The position numbers and the translations under genes were made by a program. Shown piece by piece: positions 12,048-20,072 of a stretch of DNA of 64,000 nt. The stretch covers positions 62,001 through 126,000 of the forward strand of contig CANJIS010000006.1 in assembly GCA_947474565.1 (NCBI GenBank), written 5' to 3'. Source of the DNA: Alphaproteobacteria bacterium. GTDB lineage: Bacteria > Pseudomonadota > Alphaproteobacteria > Micropepsales > Micropepsaceae. Within the stretch, counting starts at the first letter, position 1. Every line of letters starts with the position of its first letter. The notes below the pieces were generated by a model. It was not told where the DNA came from, made no database searches, and was given only the letters and a program-made list of their open reading frames with translations.

Positions 12048-12073
12048 AAGCCCCACTCGTGAGAGCGGGGCTT
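12048..12073 (-). terminator. Intrinsic terminator after NHL-repeat gene A
   Basis: An 11-bp stem (one mismatch) AAGCCCCACTC / GAGCGGGGCTT with loop GTGA. It is followed on the minus strand by CTTTTTC. It closes the first NHL-repeat gene, whose stop is about 25 bases upstream on that strand. Confidence 0.85.
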
Positions 12074-12096
12074 CTCTTATCGGCGAAGCGTGAACC

Positions 12097-13185
12097 TTAG
12101 TGGATCACGATCTTCGAAACGCGCCAGTTCAGTTCTTCGGCGACGTAGAGCAGGTTGCCGGTGGGGCAGGCGATCTGGTGAATGTCACCAAAGTGGCCCA
12201 GCTGCTTGCCGGCGGCGCCGATGGTGCCGATCACGGTGCCATCAAGCTTCATCTTGTAGATGCTGCCCGGATAGGAGTCCGACGAGAACAGGAACTGCTC
12301 GCCATTCTTGTCCGGCGGCGAGATGCAGATCGCCCAGGGAGCGCCCGGAGCGATGGTCTTGTTGGTCGGCGGGGGCGAGCCCGGCGGCGGCGGGGCCGGG
12401 GGCTGGCGGATGGCGTTGATGTCGGTCGGCAGCGGGACCTTCGAGGCCTGATCCAGGACGCGCAGGAACTTGCCGCTGTTGTCGAACACCTGAATGCGGC
12501 CATTGCCACGGTCGCCGACATAGATGTTGTCCTTGGCGTCGATGGCGATGGTGTGCGGGGTGTTGAACTGGCCTTCCGCGTTGCCCGGCGTGCCGAACGA
12601 GCTGATGATGTTGCCGTTGGCGTCGAAGGTGGCGATGCGGGAGTTGATGTAACCGTCGCTGACGAAGAGCTTGCCCTGCGAGTCAAAGGCAATGTCCGTC
12701 ACCTGGCGGAACTGACCCAGCACCGGCGGGCGGGGCGGGTTGGCGCGTTCGACACCGCCAACATGGGCGTCGGCAGCTTCCTGCTTGCGGCCCAGAACCA
12801 GGATGGATTCACCCTTCTGGTTGAACTCAACGACCATGTCCGTGCCCTTGTCGACGGTCCAGATATTGTCGTTCTTGTCGACCTTCACGGTGTGGGCAAA
12901 GCCGAAGCCATAGGAGTTATGGCCGATTTCGCGCATGAACTTGCCGCTGGCATCGAATTCCAGCAGCTGGGCGGCGATGGAGCCATAGACCGGGCCCTGG
13001 GTATTGCCGCGGCTGAACACATACACATTGCCCTTGGAGTCGGTGTTGATGCCGGCGGGTTCGCCGAAATTCATGCCGGTGGGCAGGGTGCCGAAGCGGG
13101 TGACGGTGACGTTAAGGCGGCTCTGGGCATAGACCGGCGCGGTGCTGATCAGCAGCGCGGCCAGCGCAACAAGCGTTTTCTTCAT
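12097..13185 (-). CDS. Exported NHL-repeat protein A
   Basis: A 362-aa protein with a Sec signal peptide (MKKTLVALAALLISTAPVYA, cleaved before Q) and a six-bladed beta-propeller built of NHL repeats, for example KGNVYVFSRGN, NDNIWTVDKGTDMVVEF, GKLFVSDGYINSRIATFD and DNIYVGDRGNGRIQVFD. The fold and repeat sequences resemble peptidyl-alpha-hydroxyglycine alpha-amidating lyases and other soluble NHL proteins. No catalytic role can be assigned. A Pro-rich loop (PPAPPPPGSPPP) interrupts the propeller around residues 255-272. It is closely similar to protein B next door, so the two look like a tandem duplication. An AAAGGGA Shine-Dalgarno supports the start. Location is probably periplasmic or secreted. 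Confidence 0.8.
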   Translation of the reverse strand: MKKTLVALAALLISTAPVYAQSRLNVTVTRFGTLPTGMNFGEPAGINTDSKGNVYVFSRGNTQGPVYGSIAAQLLEFDASGKFMREIGHNSYGFGFAHTVKVDKNDNIWTVDKGTDMVVEFNQKGESILVLGRKQEAADAHVGGVERANPPRPPVLGQFRQVTDIAFDSQGKLFVSDGYINSRIATFDANGNIISSFGTPGNAEGQFNTPHTIAIDAKDNIYVGDRGNGRIQVFDNSGKFLRVLDQASKVPLPTDINAIRQPPAPPPPGSPPPTNKTIAPGAPWAICISPPDKNGEQFLFSSDSYPGSIYKMKLDGTVIGTIGAAGKQLGHFGDIHQIACPTGNLLYVAEELNWRVSKIVIH

Positions 13186-13365
13186 GGACAGTCCCTTTGG
13201 TCGAAATGGTTGCGCAAGGGACGGAGTCTGGCAGCGGCGCGATGGAGTTTCGCGATTCCGTTGAGGTTCCCCGCCTTACGTCCTGCTTTTTCTGCAGGTT
13301 GGCGCGGACTGTTTCAGATACCCCCGGAAGCGTCAATCGGGCCAAAATGCCGCGTAGGTCAGCAA

Positions 13366-13393
13366 AAAGCCCCGCTCTTGCGAGCGGGGCTTT
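13366..13393 (-). terminator. Intrinsic terminator after NHL-repeat gene B
   Basis: A perfect 12-bp stem AAAGCCCCGCTC / GAGCGGGGCTTT with loop TTGC, followed by TTTTTGC on the minus strand. It is nearly identical in sequence to the terminator of gene A, so the duplication that made A and B seems to have included the terminator. Confidence 0.88.
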
Positions 13394-13414
13394 GCGTTTT
13401 GGCAGGTATGACGC

Positions 13415-14506
13415 TTAGGGCTGGATGACGATCTTGGAGACGCGCCAGTTCAGTTCTTCGGCGGCATAGACAAGGTTTTCGGTCGGGCAGGCCAGTTCAT
13501 GGATGTCCCCGAAATGACCCATGTCCTTGCCGGCCGAGCCAATGGTGCCCACCACAGTGCCGTCCAGCTTCATCTTGTAGATAGAACCCGGATAGACGTC
13601 GGCCAGGAACAGGAACTGTTCGCCGCTCTGATTCGGGGGGCTGATGCAAAGCGCCCAGGGAGCGCCCGGCTGCGACGACCGGTTGCCAGTGGAGGCGCCC
13701 GGCGTCGGCGGGGCCGGTGGGTTGCGGATGGCGTGAATGTCCTTGGGCAGAGTGACAACGTTCGCGGTGGTGATTTCACGCAGGAACTTGCCGGTGGTGT
13801 CGAACACCTGCACGCGGGCATTGCCACGGTCGCCGACATAGATGTTGTCCTTGGCGTCCGTCACGATGGTGTGCAGGGTGTTGAACTGGCCGGGGCCGCT
13901 GCCGGGTCCGCCGAACGAACCACGGACATTGCCATTCTTGTCGAACATGGCGACGCGCGAGTTCACATAGCCGTCGGAGACGTAGATATTTCCGGCGGAA
14001 TCCCAAGTAACGTCAGTCACCTGGCGGAAGTTCGCGGGGCCGGGCTCGCGGGGCGGATTGGTCTTTTCGACACCGCCGATATGGGCGTCGGCAGCTTCCT
14101 GCTTGCGGCCCAGAACCAGGCGGACTTTGCCGGCCGGGTTGAACTTGACGATCACGTCGGTGCCCTTGTCGACGGTCCAGATATTGTCGTCCTTGTCGAC
14201 CTTCACGGTATGGGCGAAGCCGAAGCCATAGGAGTTATGGCCGATCTCGCCGACATACTTGCCGTCCGCGTCGAATTCCAGCAGCTGCGCCGCGATTGAG
14301 CCGTACACCGGACCCGAGGTGTTGCCGCGATGGAAGACGTAGACATGGCCCTTGGAGTTGGTGGCGATGCCGGCGGGTTCGCCGAAGTTCATGCCAGCGG
14401 GCAGGTCGCCGAATTCGGTGATGGTGTATTTCAGGCGCGGTGCGTCCACGGCATAGGCCGGGGCGGTCAGCAACAGCGCTGCCAGGGTGAGAATAGCTTT
14501 CTTCAT
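13415..14506 (-). CDS. Exported NHL-repeat protein B
   Basis: A 363-aa paralogue of protein A. It starts with a signal peptide (MKKAILTLAALLLTAPAYA) and carries the same propeller, sharing long blocks such as NFGEPAGI, GPVYGSIAAQLLEFDA and EIGHNSYGFGFAHTVKVDK. The variable loop here is shorter (PPAPPTPGASTG). The ATG used has an AAAGGTG Shine-Dalgarno about 8 bases upstream; an upstream in-frame ATG would put eight charged residues before the signal peptide and is less likely. Each copy has its own leader and terminator, so A and B are probably expressed separately. Function is unknown. A scaffold, ligand-binding or lyase-like role is possible. Confidence 0.8.
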   Translation of the reverse strand: MKKAILTLAALLLTAPAYAVDAPRLKYTITEFGDLPAGMNFGEPAGIATNSKGHVYVFHRGNTSGPVYGSIAAQLLEFDADGKYVGEIGHNSYGFGFAHTVKVDKDDNIWTVDKGTDVIVKFNPAGKVRLVLGRKQEAADAHIGGVEKTNPPREPGPANFRQVTDVTWDSAGNIYVSDGYVNSRVAMFDKNGNVRGSFGGPGSGPGQFNTLHTIVTDAKDNIYVGDRGNARVQVFDTTGKFLREITTANVVTLPKDIHAIRNPPAPPTPGASTGNRSSQPGAPWALCISPPNQSGEQFLFLADVYPGSIYKMKLDGTVVGTIGSAGKDMGHFGDIHELACPTENLVYAAEELNWRVSKIVIQP

Positions 14507-14775
14507 TGAAGACACCTTTCTGAGCCTCACGCGTGCGAGGCGGTTGTTTCGCTTCCTTCGACGATTTGGACAGAGTGTCCGCGTCAGCGCGTGCGCCTTG
14601 GCGTCCCCTGATGCTTGGTCCCGCTGTGCCCGCGGGTAACTGAAATGTTTCAGATGATTAATCCGCCGTCAATCTAGCCGCTGTCATCTGTAACGTTAAT
14701 CACGGGCATAAGGCATTTTTCCTCCGCCGCAGGATGCGCTAACGGTGAGGGGCTGCCGCTTTGCTGGAGAACCAC

Positions 14776-15195
14776 ATGCGCCGAACCCTCTGCCTGGCAC
14801 TGGCGGTGACTTTTGCCCTGTCGAGCCCGCTCTCGGCTCAGGTGCAGGCGGATGGCGAGCCGCCGCCCAATGACGGCCCGCCGCTTCTGGACGATTCATT
14901 CCCCGCCAAGATGCTGGCGGCCGCCTGCAAGCCTGCAGGCGGAATGGAGGCCAATGCCAAAGCGGTGGCCGACCAGATGTGCAATTCCTATCTGCTCGGG
15001 CTGACCCAGGGCTTCTATGTGATGCAGATCGTGGCGGGCGGGCGTGCGACGTGCTTGCCCCGGACCGATGCCATTTCGGTCGCGGACGCCAAGCGGGAAT
15101 TTCTGGATTATCTGGATGAGAATCCCGATGTCACGGATCACTCCGCCGGGCTGGCAGTGATCCTGGGCATTCTCAAAGCGCATCCCTGTTCCTGA
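14776..15195 (+). CDS. Small exported Rap1a/Tai-like protein
   Basis: A 139-aa protein with a signal peptide (MRRTLCLALAVTFALSSPLSA, cleaved before Q), then a short Pro-rich linker and a helical domain with the Rap1a/Tai pattern: MCNSYLLGLTQGF, TCLPR, a DAKREFLDYLDENPD helix and a final ILKAHPCS. Conserved cysteines probably form disulfides in the periplasm. Rap1a-type proteins neutralise type VI secreted amidases, but many relatives are not next to effectors and their role is open. No amidase effector gene is nearby, only a lytic transglycosylase about 2 kb away. GGAG lies 6-7 bases before the ATG. It is divergent from the NHL gene B promoter side. Confidence 0.65.
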   Translation: MRRTLCLALAVTFALSSPLSAQVQADGEPPPNDGPPLLDDSFPAKMLAAACKPAGGMEANAKAVADQMCNSYLLGLTQGFYVMQIVAGGRATCLPRTDAISVADAKREFLDYLDENPDVTDHSAGLAVILGILKAHPCS

Positions 15196-15226
15196 GGGAG
15201 CCTGTTCTCAAGCGATAGGCACAAAA

Positions 15227-15262
15227 AGATCGGGGCCCGAACCTTTCGGCGCGGGCCCTGAT
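15227..15262. terminator. Terminator between the Rap1a-like gene and NHL-repeat gene C
   Basis: A GC-rich hairpin with a GGGCCCG / CGGGCCC core extended by ATC / GAT pairs and a loop of about 12 bases. On the minus strand it is followed by CTTTTTG, and on the plus strand by a T-rich stretch. It can serve both convergent genes. Confidence 0.75.
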
Positions 15263-15285
15263 TATTCTCTTAATTCAGAGCGGTC

Positions 15286-16389
15286 TTACTTGATGGTGAC
15301 CTTCTGCACGTCCCACATGGCGGCCGAGCCAATGTACACGGTGTGCTCGTCGCGGCAATCCAGCGAGTGGATCAGGTTGCCCGTGTTCTGGGAGCCGTGA
15401 TCCTGACCCGTGATGAACATGCCGAGCACTTTGCCGCTCTGCGGATCGATCTTGTAGACCTTGCCGGTGCCGTCGCCGCTGTAGATGACTTCGGGCTTGG
15501 ACATGGTAGTGCACAGGGCCCAGGGAGCGCCGATGCCGGTAATGCTCTTCTTGAAGTTCAGATCATTGTCATAGACCTGGATGCGGTAGTTGCCGCGGTC
15601 CGCGACATAGATCAGGTCGCCTTCACCGGAGGTAATGGCGTGCGGGGTCGAGAACTGGTTCGGGCCGCTGCCGTTGGTGCCAACAGCCTTAACCCAGTCA
15701 CCCTTCGCCGTGATCTTCACGACGCGCGAGTTGCCGTAACCGTCGGGGATGAACATGTTGTCCTGGCTGTCGAACGCGATGTCGGTTTCGCGGTCGAACG
15801 CGCCCATGCGGCCAACCGGCTTACCCGGCAGCGGCTGCTGAACGCGCGAGAATTTCAGGACTTCCAGGTTGGCTTCCAGATAGTCGATGGCTTCCGGAAC
15901 GCGGCCCAGCCAGAACACGTGCTGGCCCTGGGGGTTGAACTTCACGATCATGCCCGAGCCTTCGTCAACCGGCCAGACATTGTCATGACGGTCAACGCGC
16001 ACGGCGTGAGCGAAGGATTCGCCGTAGCCGTTCTTGCCCCATTCCTTGACGAACTTGTAGTTCTGGTCGAATTCAAACAGCTTCGCAGCCTTACCGCCGC
16101 GGGCGATGCCCTGGTTTTCGGTGCGGGTGTAGACGAAGAGGTGACCCTTGGAGTTGGTCGAGACGCCCATGGTTTCGCCCATGGTGTCATTCGGCATGGC
16201 AAGTTCAAGGAACTTGATGTCGACATTCAGCTTCGGATAGTTGGCTTCGAGCGCGGTCTGCGCTTCGTTGCGCGCGCGGGCAGCAGCCTGCTGAGCCGGC
16301 GACGGGCCGCCTTCCTGGCCCATAACTTGGACGGACGCCGCACCAAGCAGCAACAACGCGGCAACGGCCGCGGTCTTACGAATCATCAT
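15286..16389 (-). CDS. Exported NHL-repeat protein C
   Basis: A 367-aa, more distant relative of NHL proteins A and B. It has a signal peptide (MMIRKTAAVAALLLLGAASVQVMG), then a helical linker rich in Ala/Arg/Gln (AQQAAARARNEAQTAL), then a propeller with blades such as KGHLFVYTRTENQG, HDNVWPVDEGSGMIVKF, DNMFIPDGYGNSRVVKI and DLIYVADRGNYRIQVYD. The Pro loop of A/B is missing and each blade differs at many positions. AAGGGG about 9 bases upstream selects the ATG-ATG pair at 16389/16386 rather than an ATG at 16407. Function unknown. Together with A and B it makes a local family of three exported propellers. Confidence 0.78.
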   Translation of the reverse strand: MMIRKTAAVAALLLLGAASVQVMGQEGGPSPAQQAAARARNEAQTALEANYPKLNVDIKFLELAMPNDTMGETMGVSTNSKGHLFVYTRTENQGIARGGKAAKLFEFDQNYKFVKEWGKNGYGESFAHAVRVDRHDNVWPVDEGSGMIVKFNPQGQHVFWLGRVPEAIDYLEANLEVLKFSRVQQPLPGKPVGRMGAFDRETDIAFDSQDNMFIPDGYGNSRVVKITAKGDWVKAVGTNGSGPNQFSTPHAITSGEGDLIYVADRGNYRIQVYDNDLNFKKSITGIGAPWALCTTMSKPEVIYSGDGTGKVYKIDPQSGKVLGMFITGQDHGSQNTGNLIHSLDCRDEHTVYIGSAAMWDVQKVTIK

Positions 16390-16569
16390 TGAGCGTTTCC
16401 CCTTCATTTGCCCGCACTAATCGCGAGCTTCAGTGAACTTTTCCACGTTGCCGCTGGTCCGTCAATGTAAGAAGCCCTGCAAAATTCATGGAAATTGCGG
16501 ACTTGCTGCAACGCGGTATGCAACAATATGTCGACTTTTCCTTATGACCGGTTTTTGCGACAAACAGTC

Positions 16570-17229
16570 ATGATTAGCGTCATCATTCCCACCCTAAATG
16601 CAGAGCGCACGCTACCGCGTTGTTTCGACAGCCTGATCGCTGCAGCGGTGCGCGGCGTGGTGAAGGAAGTGATCATTGCTGACAGCGGATCATCCGATGC
16701 CACTTTGGCGATTGCAGATGCAGCGGGCGCCCGCGCACTGGCCGCCGGTAAGGGCCGCAGTGCCGGCCTGATCGCGGGGGCTGCCGTGGCCCGCAGTGAC
16801 TGGCTGTTGTTCCTGCATCCGGAAACTGCGCTGGAGCAAGGCTGGGATAACGAAGTCGAATCTTTCCTCACGCAGGCGATGCCGGAACGGCCTGAAGCTG
16901 CCGTCTTCCGTTTCGCGCTGGAAGAGTTCGGCGCCAACGCGCGCCGCGCCGAAGCCAAAGCGGCGTTGCGTGGCTGGCTGTTGGCGTTGCCCTATGGCGA
17001 TCAGGGTTTGCTGATCCCCAAGCGGCTTTACACCCGGCTGGGTGGTTATCGCGCGCTTGAGAAGATGGAAGATGCCGATCTGGTGCGCCGGATCGGACGG
17101 CGGCGGCTGGTGAAGTTGCGCGCGCGCGCCATCAATCAGATGGGCCGGCGCCATGGCACATGGCGCGGGCTGTGGCTTTCGCTATTGCACGCTCTGCATA
17201 TTCCCAGCCGCGTTGTCGCCCGTTTGTGA
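16570..17229 (+). CDS. Family 2 glycosyltransferase
   Basis: A 219-aa GT-A fold glycosyltransferase. The N-terminus ISVIIPTLNAERTLPRC and EVIIADSGSSDAT are the nucleotide-sugar binding strands, RSAGLIAGAAVARSDWLLFLHPETAL holds a variant of the DXD region, and GDQGLLIPKRLYTRLGGY with MEDADLVRRI the acceptor side. The normal DXD is replaced by HPE (residues 77-79), as in some members of the TIGR04283-like group. The ATG used starts exactly at the strand. Longer readings add an unrelated Cys-rich stretch. The 3' end overlaps the convergent lytic transglycosylase gene by 48 bases. Substrate unknown. Confidence 0.8.
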   Translation: MISVIIPTLNAERTLPRCFDSLIAAAVRGVVKEVIIADSGSSDATLAIADAAGARALAAGKGRSAGLIAGAAVARSDWLLFLHPETALEQGWDNEVESFLTQAMPERPEAAVFRFALEEFGANARRAEAKAALRGWLLALPYGDQGLLIPKRLYTRLGGYRALEKMEDADLVRRIGRRRLVKLRARAINQMGRRHGTWRGLWLSLLHALHIPSRVVARL

Positions 17230-19074
17230 GTAGTTCACATCGGCGAAGGCTGGGTCGTAAGCAGGCTGGGTCTTGGGAATAGCGGGCGCAGCGGGCATGC
17301 CGGGACGATAGCGCGGCCATTCTCCGCGCGCAGTTTCATCCAGGCTCTTGGCGTCCTGGCCCATGCGGCGGCGATACATCCAATGATATTCCATCAGATG
17401 CTTCACGTAGGCGCGCGACTCCGCCACCGGAATGCTTTCAACAAATAGCAGCGGATCATCCTTGCCGGCCTTGGTGTTCAACCAGCGGTTCACCGCGCCG
17501 GGGCCGGCATTATAGGCGCCGCCCAATTCCAGGAGGTTGCCGTTCAGGCTATCGAGCAGTTCAGCGATATAACGCTGGCCCAGCGACAGCGCGTAGGACG
17601 GATCATAAAGCTGTTCGGCCGCGCCCTTGCCGCCCAGATGCCGGGCGGTGGCGGGCATGATCTGCATGATGCCGCGTGCGCCAACGGGCGAGACGGCACC
17701 TTGCTGGAAACGGCTTTCGATGCGGGCGAATGCCAGCACCAGCGATGAATCCACGTGGTAGCCGTCTTGCGGTGCATAAGGCGGCACCGGGAACAGGCCC
17801 TTGAGCAGAAGCCCCTGCGACACACTTTTTTCACTGGCGCGCAATTCGACGTTGGTGATGCCGATTTCCCGCGCCAATGCCGACATGGCCGGATCGAGTT
17901 TTTCGTTATTGTCCACGAAGGCGCGATTGAGTTCGGGACCGGCGAACTCGTTTTCACCCAATTGATGCAACGCCACGGCGCGGCGCGCGGACGGCACCGC
18001 CATCAGCGTATCGAAGTCAGCCTGCGACAGCACCGCATCGGAAAAGCCGGTGTTGGTGTCCATGCCCAAGGTACGCTCGGCGATCAGGCCGTAGAAAGTG
18101 GGTTCTTCCTTGGCAGCAGCAGACAGCAGGCTGATGACCTTTTGCGGATTGCCCATCTGCATCTGCGCGCGCGCAGCCCAGAAGGCGGCCTGGGCGCGAA
18201 GCTGGCCTTGCGCGCCGCCATTCGTCGCGAGTTCTTCCAGATGCACGGCGGCTTCTTGATAACGCGCCAAACGATAAGCGGCGAAACCGGCGTCCCAATC
18301 CAGTTGGGGAATGGAGCCTGAGGGCAGGGTGCTGGTGAGATCCAGCGCTTCCGCGTTCTTGCCTTCGGCCAAATACGAGGCCGCGATGCGATGCGACAGA
18401 ACCAGAATATCGCCTTCCGGCGCCGTGCCTGCGCTTTTCAATGTCTCGAGGCGCGCCTGCGCCTTTTCAGGATTGCCGGCTTTGATGTCCGCCGCCACAA
18501 GGCGCATCACGGCGCGGGCGGCTTCGGAATCGGGCGTCGGTTCCGGTTGCTCAGAGTCTTCATAGCCGCCAGTGCGCCGTCCCACCGGTACAGGGGCGGG
18601 AAGGTTGGTCACCACGGCGACCGTCACGAGTTTTTTGCCGCGCCGGACTTTTTTGGTCGAACGTCCAACCGCCAGCCGATAGACACGGTCGGCCACCGAA
18701 AGCTCGCGATAGCTGGTCAGCCATTTGACGAGCGCGTCACGGCCGGGGCGATGCGCCAGAATATAGGCGGCATCGATATAACCGGCCAACGCCGGATCGC
18801 TGGCCTTGGCGACAAGCGCGCGGGCTTGGGCAAGTTCGCCGCTGCGCGCAGCGGAAAAAGCCTTGCGGTAAAGCGCGGCATCTTCGGTGCTCAAAATATT
18901 CGCCGCAACGGACGGTATCGTGGATGCAGGCGCAACCGGCTGAGTGGGGTTGGCAGGCTGTACCGGTTGGACTGCGGGCACAGCCGGCGGCGCGGCGGGA
19001 ACGGTCACAGCCGTTTGCGCCATCGCAGCTCCGCTTACGCCGAGCAAAAATCCAATCGCCAACGCAATCCGCAC
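17182..19074 (-). CDS. slt: Soluble lytic murein transglycosylase
   Basis: A 630-aa periplasmic enzyme that cleaves peptidoglycan glycan strands to 1,6-anhydro products. A signal peptide (MRIALAIGFLLGVSGAAMA) and a Pro/Val/Ala linker are followed by an alpha-superhelical TPR-like U domain (residues 65-430) and the C-terminal Slt70-type catalytic domain. The catalytic glutamate lies in FARIESRFQQGAVSPVGARG, followed by IMQIMPATARHLG and LELGGAYNAGPGAVNRWL. The C-terminal 50 residues are Pro/Ala-rich and degenerate. It is monocistronic, facing the glycosyltransferase. Confidence 0.9.
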   Translation of the reverse strand: MRIALAIGFLLGVSGAAMAQTAVTVPAAPPAVPAVQPVQPANPTQPVAPASTIPSVAANILSTEDAALYRKAFSAARSGELAQARALVAKASDPALAGYIDAAYILAHRPGRDALVKWLTSYRELSVADRVYRLAVGRSTKKVRRGKKLVTVAVVTNLPAPVPVGRRTGGYEDSEQPEPTPDSEAARAVMRLVAADIKAGNPEKAQARLETLKSAGTAPEGDILVLSHRIAASYLAEGKNAEALDLTSTLPSGSIPQLDWDAGFAAYRLARYQEAAVHLEELATNGGAQGQLRAQAAFWAARAQMQMGNPQKVISLLSAAAKEEPTFYGLIAERTLGMDTNTGFSDAVLSQADFDTLMAVPSARRAVALHQLGENEFAGPELNRAFVDNNEKLDPAMSALAREIGITNVELRASEKSVSQGLLLKGLFPVPPYAPQDGYHVDSSLVLAFARIESRFQQGAVSPVGARGIMQIMPATARHLGGKGAAEQLYDPSYALSLGQRYIAELLDSLNGNLLELGGAYNAGPGAVNRWLNTKAGKDDPLLFVESIPVAESRAYVKHLMEYHWMYRRRMGQDAKSLDETARGEWPRYRPGMPAAPAIPKTQPAYDPAFADVNYSQTGDNAAGNMQSVQ

Positions 19075-19194
19075 CGCGGGTTTTCCTCCGACAACAGGCC
19101 CAACTTATTTTATGCCCCCGGATGTTTATCCTGAGGGATGCCCGGCATTAACTTATGCCGAAAGCGGCGCTACCCACAAATCGCGCTCTGGAAT

Positions 19195-20004
19195 CTAGTT
19201 ACCCTGAGAAAAAAGTTCCGGCAAGCCAAGGCTTTCCATGCGTGCAGCCACCGATTGCAGGTCCCGCCAGGCCAGCTTTTTGTGAGCCGGCTGACGGAGC
19301 ATATATGCCGGATGCAAAGTCGGCATGATCGGCACCATGCGGTCGCCGACACGATACTCCATCCAGCGGCCGCGGCTTTTCATGATGCCGTCGCTGATGC
19401 CCATCACATGCCGTCCCGCCACTGCGCCAAGAAGCACGATCACTTGCGGGTTGGCCAACTCGATATGCCGGCGCAGGAAGGGCAGGCATTGGGCCGCTTC
19501 CTCTGGCGTAGGATCGCGGTTATCCGGCGGCCGCCAGTTGATCACATTGGTAATGTAGACGTTGCGCGTGCGATCAAGCCCGATGCTGGCCAGCATCTTG
19601 TCCAGCAATTGTCCGGCGCGGCCGACAAAGGGCTTGCCCATGCGGTCTTCATCGCGGCCCGGCGCTTCACCGATGAACATCACCCGTCCGGTGGGCGTGC
19701 CGTCGGCGAATACGGTGTTGGTGGCGGTGCGCTTCAGAGCGCAGCCCTCGAAGTTTTCGATTGCTGTTTTGAGGTCTGCCAGACTGGTTGCCGTCGCCGC
19801 CAAAGCCTGCGCATCGCCCACGGTATCGCTTTGCGGCGCGGCGGGAACTTTGCCCGGTGCTGGTGTGAAAACAGGAGCAGCCTGTTTGGCCGGCATGGGA
19901 ATAGTGGGCGCCTTGGCCTGAAGACGATTGACCGGCGCGTCGCCGATGACTTCGTCGGCGCCAGCTTCCACCAGCCAGTTCAATGTCGTCAGGGCATCCT
20001 GCAT
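19195..20004 (-). CDS. Uracil-DNA glycosylase, family 4-like, with incomplete iron-sulfur ligands
   Basis: A 269-aa glycosylase that removes uracil from DNA. A low-complexity Pro/Ala-rich N-terminal 75 residues is followed by the catalytic core: FIGEAPGRDEDRMGKPFVGR (motif 1) and the C-terminal motif PTLHPAYMLRQP. Only two cysteines exist in the whole protein (EGCALK and AQCLPF), so the four-cysteine site of classical family 4 enzymes is incomplete. The position in NVxxCRPP is Trp here. The ATG giving MQDALTTLNWLVEAGADEVIG fits alphaproteobacterial relatives. It is divergent from etfQO across 68 bases that must hold both promoters. Confidence 0.87.
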   Translation of the reverse strand: MQDALTTLNWLVEAGADEVIGDAPVNRLQAKAPTIPMPAKQAAPVFTPAPGKVPAAPQSDTVGDAQALAATATSLADLKTAIENFEGCALKRTATNTVFADGTPTGRVMFIGEAPGRDEDRMGKPFVGRAGQLLDKMLASIGLDRTRNVYITNVINWRPPDNRDPTPEEAAQCLPFLRRHIELANPQVIVLLGAVAGRHVMGISDGIMKSRGRWMEYRVGDRMVPIMPTLHPAYMLRQPAHKKLAWRDLQSVAARMESLGLPELFSQGN

Positions 20005-20072
20005 GGGACCATTGTAAGCGGACGAGAGCCCTCTAAGGTAAGAAAAAAGCCGCGAATCCCCAGAAGGCGAAT

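Noticed and set aside
14776-15195. Rap1a-like protein as immunity partner of the nearby lytic transglycosylase
   Set aside because: The transglycosylase is a normal Slt70-type housekeeping enzyme with its own signal peptide, and no type VI genes are present.
12097-16389. NHL proteins as amidating lyases of a peptide-hormone-type pathway
   Set aside because: Likeness is to the propeller fold only. No partner monooxygenase and no clear active-site set was seen, so naming an enzyme would be invention.
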